A stretch of 64,000 nucleotides of DNA from contig NZ_JRQN01000005.1 of the NCBI RefSeq assembly GCF_000785785.1, positions 1-64,000 on the forward strand, written 5' to 3'. Source of the DNA: Streptococcus uberis (GTDB lineage: Bacteria; Bacillota; Bacilli; Lactobacillales; Streptococcaceae). The translations under genes and the position numbers were made by a program. The number at the start of each line of letters is the position of its first letter. Positions within the stretch are counted from its first letter, which is position 1. Under the pieces are notes generated by a model, which worked only from the letters and a program-made list of their open reading frames with translations, was not told where the DNA came from and searched no databases. This document shows, one piece after another, positions 19,967-28,426 of the stretch.

Positions 19967-20604
19967 TCCCTATCTAACTTCTTTTTATAAATCATATATG
20001 AGTAAATCGTAGGTACTAATATCATTATTGTAAAATCCAAGACCAAGAATACTACTGGATAAATATTGAATAATCCACTAATAATTAGCAGAAGGCCTCC
20101 AAGCACCCAAATTTTGCTGGCAAAACGATGGGTTTGTTTCCAGTTATCTTCGTCGTTGAGTGTCCATGGGAGTTTGATTCCGACTGTGTAATTTTGTCCA
20201 ATTTTTGGAAGATAATTCCCAATAATTAGAAAGAGAACTCCTAGAAGACAGAGAACTGAACTACCAGAGAAACTTATTATTTTTGCCGCATTTAATAAGA
20301 CAGCTGACTGAACCCAAATGGAAATGGCAGGAATTATCCAGTAAGTCAATTTGTACATTTTGCCAATTTTCCTAGCCTTCGGATCTAGACTTGTGGTAAA
20401 AATGACAAATAAATGCATGACCAACATAAACAGTGGCATAAAGCAAACAGCAAAAGCTTTTCCTGAATAGCCATCCGCTTTCCCATTTATTCCAAAATGG
20501 GTAGCAACTTGTTCAGGTAACTGATTCCACAAGATAAATCCCAATAAGAGTGGTAATAAGGTCAGTAATGATGTTATTAGTAATAATTTTTTATCAATTT
20601 TCAT
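19957..20604 (-). CDS. sdpI: SdpI-family membrane protein
   Basis: 215 residues from the ATG at 20602-20604 (MKIDKKLLL), chosen because GGAG lies 9 nt before it. DUF1648 domain with LPLLLGFILWNQLPEQVATHFGINGKADGY (residues 14-43), then the SdpI domain with GNYLPKIGQNYTVGIKLPWTL. About six membrane helices. B. subtilis SdpI gives immunity to the SdpC toxin and sequesters SdpR; here no sdpABC is present, so immunity is not demonstrable. It overlaps the 3' end of sdpR. Confidence 0.88.
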   Translation of the reverse strand: MKIDKKLLLITSLLTLLPLLLGFILWNQLPEQVATHFGINGKADGYSGKAFAVCFMPLFMLVMHLFVIFTTSLDPKARKIGKMYKLTYWIIPAISIWVQSAVLLNAAKIISFSGSSVLCLLGVLFLIIGNYLPKIGQNYTVGIKLPWTLNDEDNWKQTHRFASKIWVLGGLLLIISGLFNIYPVVFLVLDFTIMILVPTIYSYMIYKKKLDRDKK

Positions 20605-20872
20605 TGTCATTATCTCCTTTTAATTCTGAAATCCAGACCATAAGATCTTCTAAAACTGATGTATTAATATCATAGTAGATATAATTTTTGACCTTTTCTT
20701 CTGTGATTAAATCAGCCTTCTTTAAAATAGTCAGGTGATAGGACACACTAGCTTGTGCCAAATCAAAATGACTCGCAATCTCGCCCGCTGATAGCTGTCC
20801 ATTTTTCAGAAGTGTCAAAATCTCTCTTCGGACAGGATCAGACAATGCTTTAAACGTTGTCGCAAAACTCAT
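20594..20872 (-). CDS. sdpR: ArsR-family repressor SdpR
   Basis: 92-residue winged helix-turn-helix protein: FKALSDPVRREILTLLKNG near the N terminus, HTH ASVSYHLTILKKADL near 40-55, wing KNYIYYDIN. It lacks the CVC metal site of arsenic/cadmium sensors, fitting the SdpR/YozO-type autorepressors that are titrated to the membrane by SdpI. Two near-identical 24-bp palindromes flank its promoter. Confidence 0.9.
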   Translation of the reverse strand: MSFATTFKALSDPVRREILTLLKNGQLSAGEIASHFDLAQASVSYHLTILKKADLITEEKVKNYIYYDINTSVLEDLMVWISELKGDNDNEN

Positions 20873-20886
20873 TACATCACGCCCTT

Positions 20887-20910
20887 CTATTTAGAAATAT
20901 TTTTAAATAG
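20887..20910. promoter_or_regulatory. Operator 1 at the sdpR promoter
   Basis: 24-bp palindrome, CTATTTAGAAA on the left and TTTAAATAG on the right, lying immediately downstream of the -10. Second copy at 20942. Confidence 0.65.
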
Positions 20911-20938
20911 ATTATAGCACCAAATTTCTAGAAAACAA
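20911..20938 (-). promoter_or_regulatory. sdpR promoter
   Basis: Minus strand TTGTTT (20933-20938), 16 nt, TATAAT (20911-20916), bracketed by the two palindromes. Confidence 0.6.
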
Positions 20939-20941
20939 GAC

Positions 20942-20965
20942 CTATTTAGAAATTTTTCTAAATAG
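20942..20965. promoter_or_regulatory. Operator 2 at the sdpR promoter
   Basis: 24-bp palindrome CTATTTAGAAA / TTTCTAAATAG, immediately upstream of the -35; centres of the two operators are 55 bp apart. Confidence 0.65.
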
Positions 20966-21046
20966 TTAATCAGAGCTTAAAATATCGCTAGCTTCTTTTT
21001 TTTTTGATAGAATAAAGACGATAGAAATAAAGAAAGAGACAATCAA

Positions 21047-21874
21047 ATGAAATTAATCTCATGGAATATTGATTCCCTTAATGCCGCGCTAACTGGCGAA
21101 TCGCCACGCGCACTCTTATCTCGTGCCGTTATTGACACAATTGTTAACCAAGATGCCGACATTATTGCCATCCAAGAAACAAAATTATCATCAGCTGGAC
21201 CAACCAAAAAACATTTAGAAGCTATCCTTAGCTATTTCCCCGAATACCTTCATGTTTGGCGTTCATCTGTTGAGCCTGCCCGCAAAGGTTATGCTGGAAC
21301 AATGTTCTTATACAAAAAAGAGCTTAACCCAACAGTAACTTTCCCAGAAATTGGTGCACCAACAACCATGGATGCGGAAGGCCGGATTATCACTTTAGAA
21401 TTCGAAGACTTTTATGTAACACAAGTTTATACCCCTAATGCTGGAGATGGTCTGAAGCGTCTTGAGGATCGCCAAGCTTGGGACATTCAGTACGCTGATT
21501 ATCTAGCTGAGTTAGATAGGACTAAACCAGTTCTGGCCACAGGCGACTATAATGTAGCTCACCATGAAATCGACCTTGCTAACCCAGCTAGCAATCGTCG
21601 TTCCGCTGGTTTCACTGATGAAGAACGTTTAGGATTTACTAATTTATTAGCTAAAGGATTCACTGATACCTTCCGTCATTTGCACGGAGATGTACCAAAC
21701 GTTTATACCTGGTGGGCACAACGCAGTAAAACAAGTAAAATTAATAATACAGGATGGAGAATTGATTACTGGTTGACGTCAAATCGTGTTGCTGATAAAG
21801 TCACAAAATCAGAAATGATTAACTCTGGTGACCGCCAAGACCATACCCCAATTTTATTAGAAATTGATTTATAA
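21047..21874 (+). CDS. exoA: Exodeoxyribonuclease III / AP endonuclease ExoA
   Basis: 275-residue exonuclease-endonuclease-phosphatase fold. Motifs: MKLISWNIDSLNA (Asn), IIAIQETKLS (metal Glu), YTPNAG, TGDYNVAHHEIDL (catalytic Asp/Asn) and the C-terminal GDRQDHTPI (catalytic Asp-His). Cuts 5' of abasic sites in base excision repair. Followed by an AlkD-like glycosylase gene with only 1 nt between stop and start, a plausible repair operon. Confidence 0.93.
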   Translation: MKLISWNIDSLNAALTGESPRALLSRAVIDTIVNQDADIIAIQETKLSSAGPTKKHLEAILSYFPEYLHVWRSSVEPARKGYAGTMFLYKKELNPTVTFPEIGAPTTMDAEGRIITLEFEDFYVTQVYTPNAGDGLKRLEDRQAWDIQYADYLAELDRTKPVLATGDYNVAHHEIDLANPASNRRSAGFTDEERLGFTNLLAKGFTDTFRHLHGDVPNVYTWWAQRSKTSKINNTGWRIDYWLTSNRVADKVTKSEMINSGDRQDHTPILLEIDL

Positions 21875-21875
21875 A

Positions 21876-22541
21876 ATGACTGACGCAAGAGAAAAATATC
21901 AGGAATTGCTTGTGCGTTTTGAAGAGCAAGTTAACGCTGAGCAAGCTAGTAAAATGGCTGCTTATATGAAGAATCACTTTCCTTTCTATGGCGTGCAAAC
22001 ACCAATCCGAAGAAGGCTTTATAAGGATATAATGACAAGTGATAAAAAGAATGGAAAGATCGATTGGGATTTGTTGCAAATGGCTTGGTCCCAAGAAAAA
22101 CGGGAACTCCACTACTTTGTTTGTGATTACTTAAAAGGACTGCATAAGTTTTTAAGTTTTGATGATGTACCGCTAATTCTAACATTTGCTAAAAGCAACC
22201 AATGGTGGGACACCATTGATCACTTCGACCGGATTTTAGGAAACATCCCAGATGAGAGAATTGCTGCGCTGATGCTGGACCTTTCTCAATCTGAAGATTT
22301 TTGGTTGCGTCGCATTGCCATTGACCACCAACTAGGACGTAAAGAAAAAACAGATATCAAGCTTTTGGAAGAAATCATTACCAATAATTTTGGTTCTAAA
22401 GAATTTTTTATTAATAAGGCTATTGGTTGGAGCTTACGTGATTATTCAAAAGTAAATCCAGAGTGGGTTAGAAACTTTGTTATTAAGTATCAAAAAGACT
22501 TGGCACCGTTATCTTTTAGAGAAGCTAGTAAATATATTTAA
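21876..22541 (+). CDS. AlkD-like DNA alkylation repair protein
   Basis: 221 residues from the ATG at 21876 (MTDAREKYQELL), one base after the exoA stop. HEAT-repeat (ALK) protein: FPFYGVQTPIRR, NQWWDTIDHF with Trp-Asp, IDHQLGRKEKTD and FFINKAIGWSLRDYSK match the DNA alkylation repair family, which removes bulky cationic alkyl bases such as N7- and N3-alkylpurines. Coupled with exoA, the next step in base excision repair. Confidence 0.9.
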   Translation: MTDAREKYQELLVRFEEQVNAEQASKMAAYMKNHFPFYGVQTPIRRRLYKDIMTSDKKNGKIDWDLLQMAWSQEKRELHYFVCDYLKGLHKFLSFDDVPLILTFAKSNQWWDTIDHFDRILGNIPDERIAALMLDLSQSEDFWLRRIAIDHQLGRKEKTDIKLLEEIITNNFGSKEFFINKAIGWSLRDYSKVNPEWVRNFVIKYQKDLAPLSFREASKYI

Positions 22542-22566
22542 AAACACCAAAATTTTTTGGTGTTTT
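22540..22566 (+). terminator. Terminator of exoA-alkD
   Basis: AAAACACCAAAA / TTTTGGTGTTTTT directly after the stop codon. Confidence 0.85.
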
Positions 22567-22570
22567 TCTC

Positions 22571-22601
22571 TTGACATGGAATGCGTTCCATCATTTATAC
22601 T
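22571..22601 (+). promoter_or_regulatory. Promoter with embedded LacI-type operator
   Basis: TTGACA at 22571-22576 and TTTATA/TATACT at 22594-22601. The spacer contains the palindrome TGGAA-TGCG-TTCCA (22577-22590), a LacI-family style operator. The operon ends in a LacI-type regulator, so autoregulation is likely. Confidence 0.6.
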
Positions 22602-22631
22602 CTTATCAACAAGTTAAAAAGGAGTAACCAA

Positions 22632-23445
22632 ATGACAATCAAACGCATTTTTTTAGATATGGATGGCACACTATTAAATACTAGAGGACGTGTTTCACCA
22701 ACTAATGCTAGTAAAATTAAAGAGGCAAATATCCCAATTACCTTAGTTTCTGCCCGAGCTCCGATGGAAATGAAAGAGGCTGGCTATTAATGCCTTGGAA
22801 TTAGAGGATATTCAAATTGGATTTAATGGGGGCCTAGTCTACAGATATGTCAACAATCAATTAGAAACCATTTCTGAACGACCTATTTCTAATAGGGACA
22901 GTCATCAGTTAATTAAACACATTTTCCAAAACTTCCCTTCCCTTTCACAATCTTACTATTACAAAGATCAATGGCTAAGTTTTAAAGAAGATGAAGGTTT
23001 AGATTATGAAAGTCAATTAACCCTATTACAACCTCAAATTATAGATATTTCAGATTATTTAAAACCTGAACAAGCAATTTATAAAATCATGTTAATTACC
23101 TTTGACCCCTTAGAAATGGAACAAGTTAAAGATAATTTGTTACAATTAAACTTAGAGATGGTTTCAATTCAGCAATCTGGTGCCTATTACCTTGAAATAA
23201 CTCATAAAGATGCCAAAAAATCGAGAGGCATTGATTACCTTTTTGAAACCTTAGCTATAACAAAAGAAGAAACAGCTGCCTTTGGCGATGGATATAATGA
23301 TATACCAATGTTTGATAAAGTTGGAACCCCTATTGCCATGGCCAATGCACACATTGATATTCTTAATCAAGTTGAGTTAGTAACTAAATCAAATGAGGAA
23401 GATGGTGTTGCCCATGGTATCTGGCAGTATTTGAAAGGAAAATAA
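22632..23445 (+). pseudogene. Cof-type HAD sugar phosphatase, frameshifted by a 4-bp duplication
   Basis: Start at 22632 (MTIKRIFLDMDGTLLNTRGR) behind AAAGGAG. Motif I DMDGTLL is at residues 8-14; the N-terminal frame stops at 22790 after MEMKEAGY. The C-terminal part (ALELEDIQIGFNGGLVY...) continues in the next frame and keeps motif IV FGDGYNDIPMF. At the break the DNA reads GAGGCTGGCTATTAAT, a tandem GGCT-GGCT. Removing one copy restores MKEAINALELED and a 269-residue protein. Members dephosphorylate sugar phosphates or FMN/PLP. Followed directly by its LacI regulator gene. Confidence 0.82.
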
Positions 23446-24381
23446 ATGACAAGTATTAAGGATATCGCACGCCTATCAGGTGTGGCGCCATCTACAGTTT
23501 CACGTTATCTTAATCAATCGGGTTATGTTGCCAAAGAGACTGGCAAAAAGATCCAAACAATCATTGATCAAGTTGATTACAGTCCTAACCAAACTGCGCG
23601 TGAATTAAGTCATGGCAAAACGCATCGGATTGGCGTCATTGTTCCACATACAAAACACCCTTATTTTCTTGACATTATCAGGGGACTGATGGATGCTGCT
23701 TTATCCAGTCAGGATCAATTGCTTCTGCTTCCTTCTGCCTATAATGCAGACATTGAAATGTCCTATTTAAAACAACTAAAAAGTAAGGCTTTTGATAGCT
23801 TAATTATTTCTTCACACAGTTTGCCATTACAAGATATTGAAGCTTATTCTTCCTATGGCAAAATTGTTTTACTAGAGCCTTGCCAATCTTCTCAAGTTTC
23901 TAGTATTTCCGTGCAACGTAAAAAGGGATTAGATGATCTTTTCAGAGTTATAGCTCAGACAAAAATTAAAAAAATGGCTTTGCTATTCACTCGAAATAGT
24001 GAAAAAAGTTCAACCTATCAGGAAACAATAAAATCTTTAAAAAAGATAATCCCCAAAGACATTGAATTTCAGACTTTTGGTAATATTGCTAACTTTGAGG
24101 ATGGCTACCAGATTGGCTCTGAACTACTGAAGCATTCAGTAGAGTTAGTACTTGCAAATAGTGATGATGTTGCCTCTGGTCTTGCTTCTTTTTACAATGA
24201 ACATGACAAAACACTGCCCCTTCTTTTTAGTCAAGATAGTCAATTATCAGGCAAGCTATTAAATATTCCCTCAATTGATAATCAACGCTATCACTTGGGA
24301 AAAAAAGCTTTCCAATTAGCTGTTTCAAATGATATTGAGCATCTTCAGATTAAGTCAAACTTTATCAAAAATAGAAAATAA
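23446..24381 (+). CDS. LacI-family transcriptional regulator
   Basis: 311 residues. N-terminal HTH SIKDIARLSGVAPSTVSRYLNQ (3-24) and hinge YSPNQTARELSHGKTHRIGV, then a periplasmic-binding-like effector domain (about 60-300). The C-terminal domain is somewhat short. Its ATG follows the HAD stop with no gap, so the two are one operon, and the embedded operator at 22577-22590 is its likely target. Effector unknown, probably a sugar or sugar phosphate. Confidence 0.88.
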   Translation: MTSIKDIARLSGVAPSTVSRYLNQSGYVAKETGKKIQTIIDQVDYSPNQTARELSHGKTHRIGVIVPHTKHPYFLDIIRGLMDAALSSQDQLLLLPSAYNADIEMSYLKQLKSKAFDSLIISSHSLPLQDIEAYSSYGKIVLLEPCQSSQVSSISVQRKKGLDDLFRVIAQTKIKKMALLFTRNSEKSSTYQETIKSLKKIIPKDIEFQTFGNIANFEDGYQIGSELLKHSVELVLANSDDVASGLASFYNEHDKTLPLLFSQDSQLSGKLLNIPSIDNQRYHLGKKAFQLAVSNDIEHLQIKSNFIKNRK

Positions 24382-24443
24382 GTTAAGCCTTAATGGCTCC
24401 TAATTTGGCACCTTAAAAAGTTGGAAAATTTAAGTCAAAAAGC

Positions 24444-24472
24444 TTGTCTATTTTTATTAGTCGGGCTATAAT
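24444..24472 (+). promoter_or_regulatory. Promoter of the VOC pair
   Basis: TTGTCT (24444-24449), 17 nt, TATAAT (24467-24472), followed by GGAGAG before the ATG at 24508. Confidence 0.65.
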
Positions 24473-24507
24473 AACTTAAAATAATTTATTACTAAATGGA
24501 GAGAACA

Positions 24508-24882
24508 ATGATTATTAAATCTACAACTATGCTTTATGTTGATGATACTAAAGCTGCAATGGAATTTTGGACTGAAAAAATGGGCTTTGTCATTATTGAT
24601 CAAGCTGAGGGTGAGGGGCATATGTCTTATGAAATTGCCCCTTCTCAAGAATCAACTGTTAAATTTGGTTTATTTAATAAAGGCTTGGTTGCTGCAGCAA
24701 ATCCTGAAATGAATGTTGGTTTTCCTTCATTAATGTTTGAAACTGATAATTTAGAAACTGAATATGACCGTATGACAGCTGCTGGTGTGACTACAAATCC
24801 AATTATGGAATACCAAGGTATTGTTCATTTTACTTTCACTGATAGCGAAGGCAATTACATTGCTATTCGTCAAACTAACTAA
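24508..24882 (+). CDS. VOC (glyoxalase/bleomycin resistance) family protein
   Basis: About 124 residues from the ATG at 24508 (MIIKSTTMLYVDD), which has GGAGAG upstream; an in-frame ATG 12 nt earlier (MERTMIIKS) overlaps that site. VOC fold: MLYVDDTKAAMEFWTEKMGF and, near the C terminus, YQGIVHFTFTDSEGNYIAIRQ. Substrate unknown. First of two adjacent VOC genes that share a promoter. Confidence 0.82.
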   Translation: MIIKSTTMLYVDDTKAAMEFWTEKMGFVIIDQAEGEGHMSYEIAPSQESTVKFGLFNKGLVAAANPEMNVGFPSLMFETDNLETEYDRMTAAGVTTNPIMEYQGIVHFTFTDSEGNYIAIRQTN

Positions 24883-24899
24883 TAATAAAGGAGAAACTC

Positions 24900-25316
24900 A
24901 TGGTTGCATCAATTAATGTTTATTTAATTACTAATGGTAATGGTAAAGAAGCTGTTCAATTTTACAAAGATGTTTTCAATGCTGAAATCACAAATTTAAT
25001 GTTCTGGAAAGATGGTGTTCCTGATTGTCCTAAAGAACGTGAAGACTTAGTTATGAATGCCCAACTTGAATTTGACGGCATACGTCTGCAATTATCTGAT
25101 GAAAACCCAGATTTTGACTACAAAGCTGGTGGCAACATGTCGGCCGCACTGATCGTTAATACTGTTGAAGAAGCTCAAGACCTCTATAACAAATTGACTG
25201 TCAATGCCCAAAACATTTTAATGGAACTTCAAGAAATCTTCTGGAGCCCAGCCTATGCTAACTTTATTGACCAATATGGAATCATGTGGCAAATTAATAC
25301 AGAATTAGCAAAATAG
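24900..25316 (+). CDS. VOC family protein, PhnB-like
   Basis: 138 residues: VASINVYLITNGNGKEAVQFYKDVF at the N terminus, FDGIRLQLSDENPDF in the middle and EIFWSPAYANFIDQYGIMWQINTE at the C terminus, all typical of the PhnB/DUF3335-type VOC branch. Function unknown; the name PhnB does not imply phosphonate metabolism. AAAGGAG site 18 nt after the upstream gene. Confidence 0.85.
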   Translation: MVASINVYLITNGNGKEAVQFYKDVFNAEITNLMFWKDGVPDCPKEREDLVMNAQLEFDGIRLQLSDENPDFDYKAGGNMSAALIVNTVEEAQDLYNKLTVNAQNILMELQEIFWSPAYANFIDQYGIMWQINTELAK

Positions 25317-25684
25317 ACTAAATATAATTATTAGTATACCTTTCATATGTGGTGAGGGACGGCAGCGACTTCCAAAGGAATTCCATGCCTAATTTTTTAA
25401 CCTAAGTTTAAAAACTTCCCTGTACTTGAAAACAAACTGTTTTCAAGTACTTACACCATTATGAAAAGTATTTTTTTAGTTACCAATCCATTTCACCATA
25501 CTCTGAATAACCTTGCTAGATTTAGTTTATTTATTAGCATCAAATCTGATAATTTATTTTAAGTTGTCTATAGAAACTGTTTGGAATATCCATTATAAAA
25601 CATTTTAAATAAGTGAAGTATCTTCGTTGATTCCTTGTGTCGCAAGCAGAAGAAGAACAAATATATTGGGACCATATAAAAATA
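25317..25684. other. Non-coding stretch with a strong palindrome
   Basis: About 370 bases without a convincing gene. It holds a perfect 12-bp hairpin at 25422-25450 (GTACTTGAAAAC / GTTTTCAAGTAC, 5-nt loop) not followed by a T-run, and a 33-codon ORF at 25459-25560 without a ribosome site. GC is higher around 25350-25390. Could be a decayed gene or a structured element; I see no homology. Confidence 0.4.
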
Positions 25685-25719
25685 AAAAATGAAGACAAAT
25701 TTTGTTGTCTTCATTTTTT
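25685..25719. terminator. Terminator of the ogt/Spx-like operon
   Basis: AATGAAGACAA / TTGTCTTCATT with A- and T-runs on either side; usable in both directions. Confidence 0.85.
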
Positions 25720-26074
25720 ATTCAAATAATTCCTTTGTGTATGCTTTTCTGGCTCCAATTTGCAGTACCTTACCATCTTGTACAAGAACTGGTCGTTTTA
25801 TTAACATACCATCTTTTGATAAAAGTTCAGCAGCCTCATCGATGGTTAACCCATCAATTTTATCTTTTAATCCAAGAGCCTTATAACTATTTCCACTGGT
25901 ATTGAAAAAGTTTTTCATGGTATAAGTTGAATTTTCCATCCACTCTTTTATGACTGATGCTTTCGGAGGATTTGCTTTGATATCAACTGACTCAAAGTCA
26001 GTGGTTAAAGCTGATAGTTCTTTTTTTGCTCGCTGACATGTTGAACACTTAGGATATTCATATAATGTAATCAT
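25718..26074 (-). CDS. ArsC/Spx-family thioredoxin-like protein
   Basis: 118 residues. Thioredoxin-like N terminus ITLYEYPKCSTCQRAKKEL with CSTC (CxxC), then KANPPKASVIKEW, FFNTSGNSYKALGLKDK and the C-terminal LIKRPVLV typical of ArsC/Spx/MgsR relatives. True Spx has CxxC and binds RNA polymerase; this protein is closer to the YusI/YffB reductase group, so a redox role is likely but not proven. The start overlaps the ogt stop (ATGA). Confidence 0.85.
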   Translation of the reverse strand: MITLYEYPKCSTCQRAKKELSALTTDFESVDIKANPPKASVIKEWMENSTYTMKNFFNTSGNSYKALGLKDKIDGLTIDEAAELLSKDGMLIKRPVLVQDGKVLQIGARKAYTKELFE

Positions 26075-26571
26075 TTGGTCACCTTTTCTAAAATTGTTTT
26101 TTCATGATTAAGGAGCCACTTTTTCTTATCAAGCCCCCCTGCGTAGCCGGTTAGGCTACCGTCACTTGCTAGGACGCGGTGGCATGGTACGAAAATACTT
26201 AAGGGATTGCGACTAACTGCTCCACCGACAGCTTGGGCTGAGGCGCAGTCAATTGCTTTAGCAATGGCACCGTAGCTACTGGTCTGACCTAGGGGAATCT
26301 CTTGCAATTGGTTCCATACTTTAGCTTGGAACGGACTGGCATTGGCTTTCAAAAAGCTTGCTGTTTGTGGGATTTGTCCGGAAAAATAGGTATCCAACCA
26401 GTTGATTGCTTGCTCAAGAATCGGTGTCTTTTTTTCCAAAAAAATGGCATCATTTAGCCCTGCTTGATAGTACTTTTGGTCAAAAAACCAGGCGCCAAGT
26501 AAGTTAGAATCATCGGCCACTAGGGACATGACTCCTAATGGGGATTGGTAGCTAGTATGGTAAAGTGTCAT
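26071..26571 (-). CDS. ogt: Methylated-DNA--protein-cysteine methyltransferase
   Basis: 166 residues from the ATG at 26569-26571 (MTLYHTSYQSPLG), with AGGTG 6 nt upstream. Suicide repair of O6-methylguanine and O4-methylthymine: active-site PCHRV with the acceptor Cys near residue 134, HTH region IPLGQTSSYGAIAKAI, and the GGLDKKKWLLNHE tail. Coupled to the thioredoxin-like gene downstream. Confidence 0.94.
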   Translation of the reverse strand: MTLYHTSYQSPLGVMSLVADDSNLLGAWFFDQKYYQAGLNDAIFLEKKTPILEQAINWLDTYFSGQIPQTASFLKANASPFQAKVWNQLQEIPLGQTSSYGAIAKAIDCASAQAVGGAVSRNPLSIFVPCHRVLASDGSLTGYAGGLDKKKWLLNHEKTILEKVTK

Positions 26572-26609
26572 CCGTATCACCTCTTACTATTTAGTATAAT
26601 GAAAAGAAA

Positions 26610-26629
26610 TCCCGAAAGCAAGTTCGGGA
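26610..26629 (-). terminator. Terminator of serA
   Basis: TCCCGAA / TTCGGGA hairpin followed by TTTC on the minus strand. Confidence 0.75.
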
Positions 26630-26637
26630 CTCTATTT

Positions 26638-27813
26638 CTATTTGGTAATTAATCTAACTTTTATAATGTTGTCACTGTCTTTGAAACCTTGTACCAGTTG
26701 GTCAATTTTAGTGGCATCGCATTCATCCAAATCTAGTAAGGTATAGGCATAGTCACCTTTTGATCGATTAATAATATTAGCAATATTGATATTTAAATCA
26801 GAAACAGCTGTCGAGATCTTCGCCACAATATTTGGGACATTCTTATTGATTAGTGTAATTCGGTATGGCGCTACTAAGGCTTGGTGAACATTCGGGAAAT
26901 TCACAGAATTGGTAATCTCACCAGTTTCCATGAAACGTCGAATAGTTTGACTTGCCATAATGGCACAATTTAATTCCGCTTCTGCCGTTGATCCTCCAAC
27001 GTGAGGGAAGACTGTTACTTTTTCTTTATTTAGAAGTTCTTCTGTACCAAAATCAGTAATGTAACGTTTAACGACTCCTGTTTCAATAGCTTCAAAGAGG
27101 GCTTGATTATCGACCAATTCGGCGCGTGCAAAGTTGATAACAGTTGTTCCTTTTTTCATAATACCAAAAGCATCTTTATTGAAGGTGTTTTTGGTATCTT
27201 CAGTCAAGGGAACATGAATTGTAATGTAGTCACACTGTGCAAAGATATCTTTAAGGTCATTGACCCGTTTGACATGACTTGAGATATTCCAAGCTGTCTC
27301 AATGGAAACATATGGGTCATAACCAAATACATGCATGCCTAGTCGATAAGCATCATTAGCAATTCTTGCTCCGATGGCCCCCAGTCCAATAACACCCAAT
27401 GTCTTGCCACTTATTTCACTACCCGCAAATTGTTTCTTACCGGCTTCAACCTGTTTTGGAACATCGTTTCCAACTAAGTTATTTGTCCACAAGTTTGCTG
27501 AAATATAGTCTCTTGCTGAAAGTAGAATCGAAGTTAATACTGCTTCTTTAACTGCATTGGCATTTGCACCTGGTGTATTAAAGACAACTATCCCCTTTTC
27601 AGTTGCTACTTGAATTGGGATATTATTAGTTCCTGCACCTGCACGCGCAATAGCTTTTAGATTATCAGGAAATACTATGTCATGAAGATTTTCACTTCTT
27701 AAGATATAGGCATCGGGATTTTCTGCCAAATCCCCGTCAATTTGAAATGCGTTTCCTAGTTCTTTTAGTCCAATTTGATTAATATTATTAAATGTTTTTA
27801 CACTAAATACCAT
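26638..27813 (-). CDS. serA: D-3-phosphoglycerate dehydrogenase SerA
   Basis: First committed step of serine synthesis: 3-phosphoglycerate to 3-phosphohydroxypyruvate (391 aa, short form). NAD-binding GVIGLGAIGARIAND near residue 140, catalytic Arg in NFARAELVD near 228, Glu in TDFGTEELL and His in FPHVGGSTAEAE. A C-terminal ACT-type domain (about 315-391) suggests feedback by serine or a related ligand. Lies downstream of serC and a GNAT gene in one apparent operon. Confidence 0.93.
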   Translation of the reverse strand: MVFSVKTFNNINQIGLKELGNAFQIDGDLAENPDAYILRSENLHDIVFPDNLKAIARAGAGTNNIPIQVATEKGIVVFNTPGANANAVKEAVLTSILLSARDYISANLWTNNLVGNDVPKQVEAGKKQFAGSEISGKTLGVIGLGAIGARIANDAYRLGMHVFGYDPYVSIETAWNISSHVKRVNDLKDIFAQCDYITIHVPLTEDTKNTFNKDAFGIMKKGTTVINFARAELVDNQALFEAIETGVVKRYITDFGTEELLNKEKVTVFPHVGGSTAEAELNCAIMASQTIRRFMETGEITNSVNFPNVHQALVAPYRITLINKNVPNIVAKISTAVSDLNINIANIINRSKGDYAYTLLDLDECDATKIDQLVQGFKDSDNIIKVRLITK

Positions 27814-27859
27814 AATTTTTTAAAAGCTGAGATAATTATCTCAGCACTCCTTATTATTT

Positions 27860-28407
27860 TTATAAACCATAGCGACTGTCTTCATCAATTTCTTGATAAT
27901 CAGCCTTCTCATGGTCACCTTTGATTTTTTGATAGGCAAGTCTGACACCTGCTAAGGGTACTTTACCGCAGTAGATGTAGCCTAATTTTTCAAAAATATG
28001 TTGCATGCCCAAGTTCATTTCATGTGTATCGCCACGGAAATCAACTTGATCAAATCCTTCAATCAGTCCTTGTAAGAAAGTTTGTCCGATAGCTTGTCCT
28101 TGTTTGTCTTTAGCAACAGCAATGCGATGAAAAGTAATATAGACTTTATTATCTGTTAACCATTTACCATCATAAATAGCATTATAAGCCTCTTCATTAC
28201 CAAAAATGGCAGCTGTATAAGCTACAATCTCACCATCTTCCAAGGCAACATAACCTTGCCCGGCCAAGATATCATCAATAATGATTGAGCATCTGGATAA
28301 CCATCTTGCCATTGATCACTGCCATAGGCAGCAATGACTTCTTTAGCACCGTCAATAAGTGCCATAATTTGATTTACTTCATTTGGAAAAGCTAATCTAA
28401 TTTCCAT
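27860..28407 (-). pseudogene. GNAT acetyltransferase between serC and serA, frameshifted
   Basis: The N-terminal part starts MEIRLAFPNEVNQIMALIDGAK (28405-28407) and runs to GYPDAQ. The rest (IIIDDILAGQGYVALEDGEIVAYTA...FHRIAVAKDKQGQAIGQTFL) lies in the next frame. The minus strand at the break (about 28285) reads GCTCAATCATT; one extra A gives DAQ-IIIDDILAG and a 182-residue protein. Acetyl-CoA loop DKQGQAIG is intact. A GNAT gene between serC and serA recurs in streptococci as far as I recall; acceptor unknown. Likely sequencing error or recent decay. Confidence 0.82.
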
Positions 28408-28426
28408 ACTTACAAAACTCACATTC

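Noticed and set aside
19957..20872. SdpC toxin immunity system
   Set aside because: sdpRI found but no sdpABC; only the regulator-membrane protein pair is supported.
25459..25560. 33-codon ORF in the intergenic region
   Set aside because: No ribosome site and no recognisable peptide; left as non-coding.
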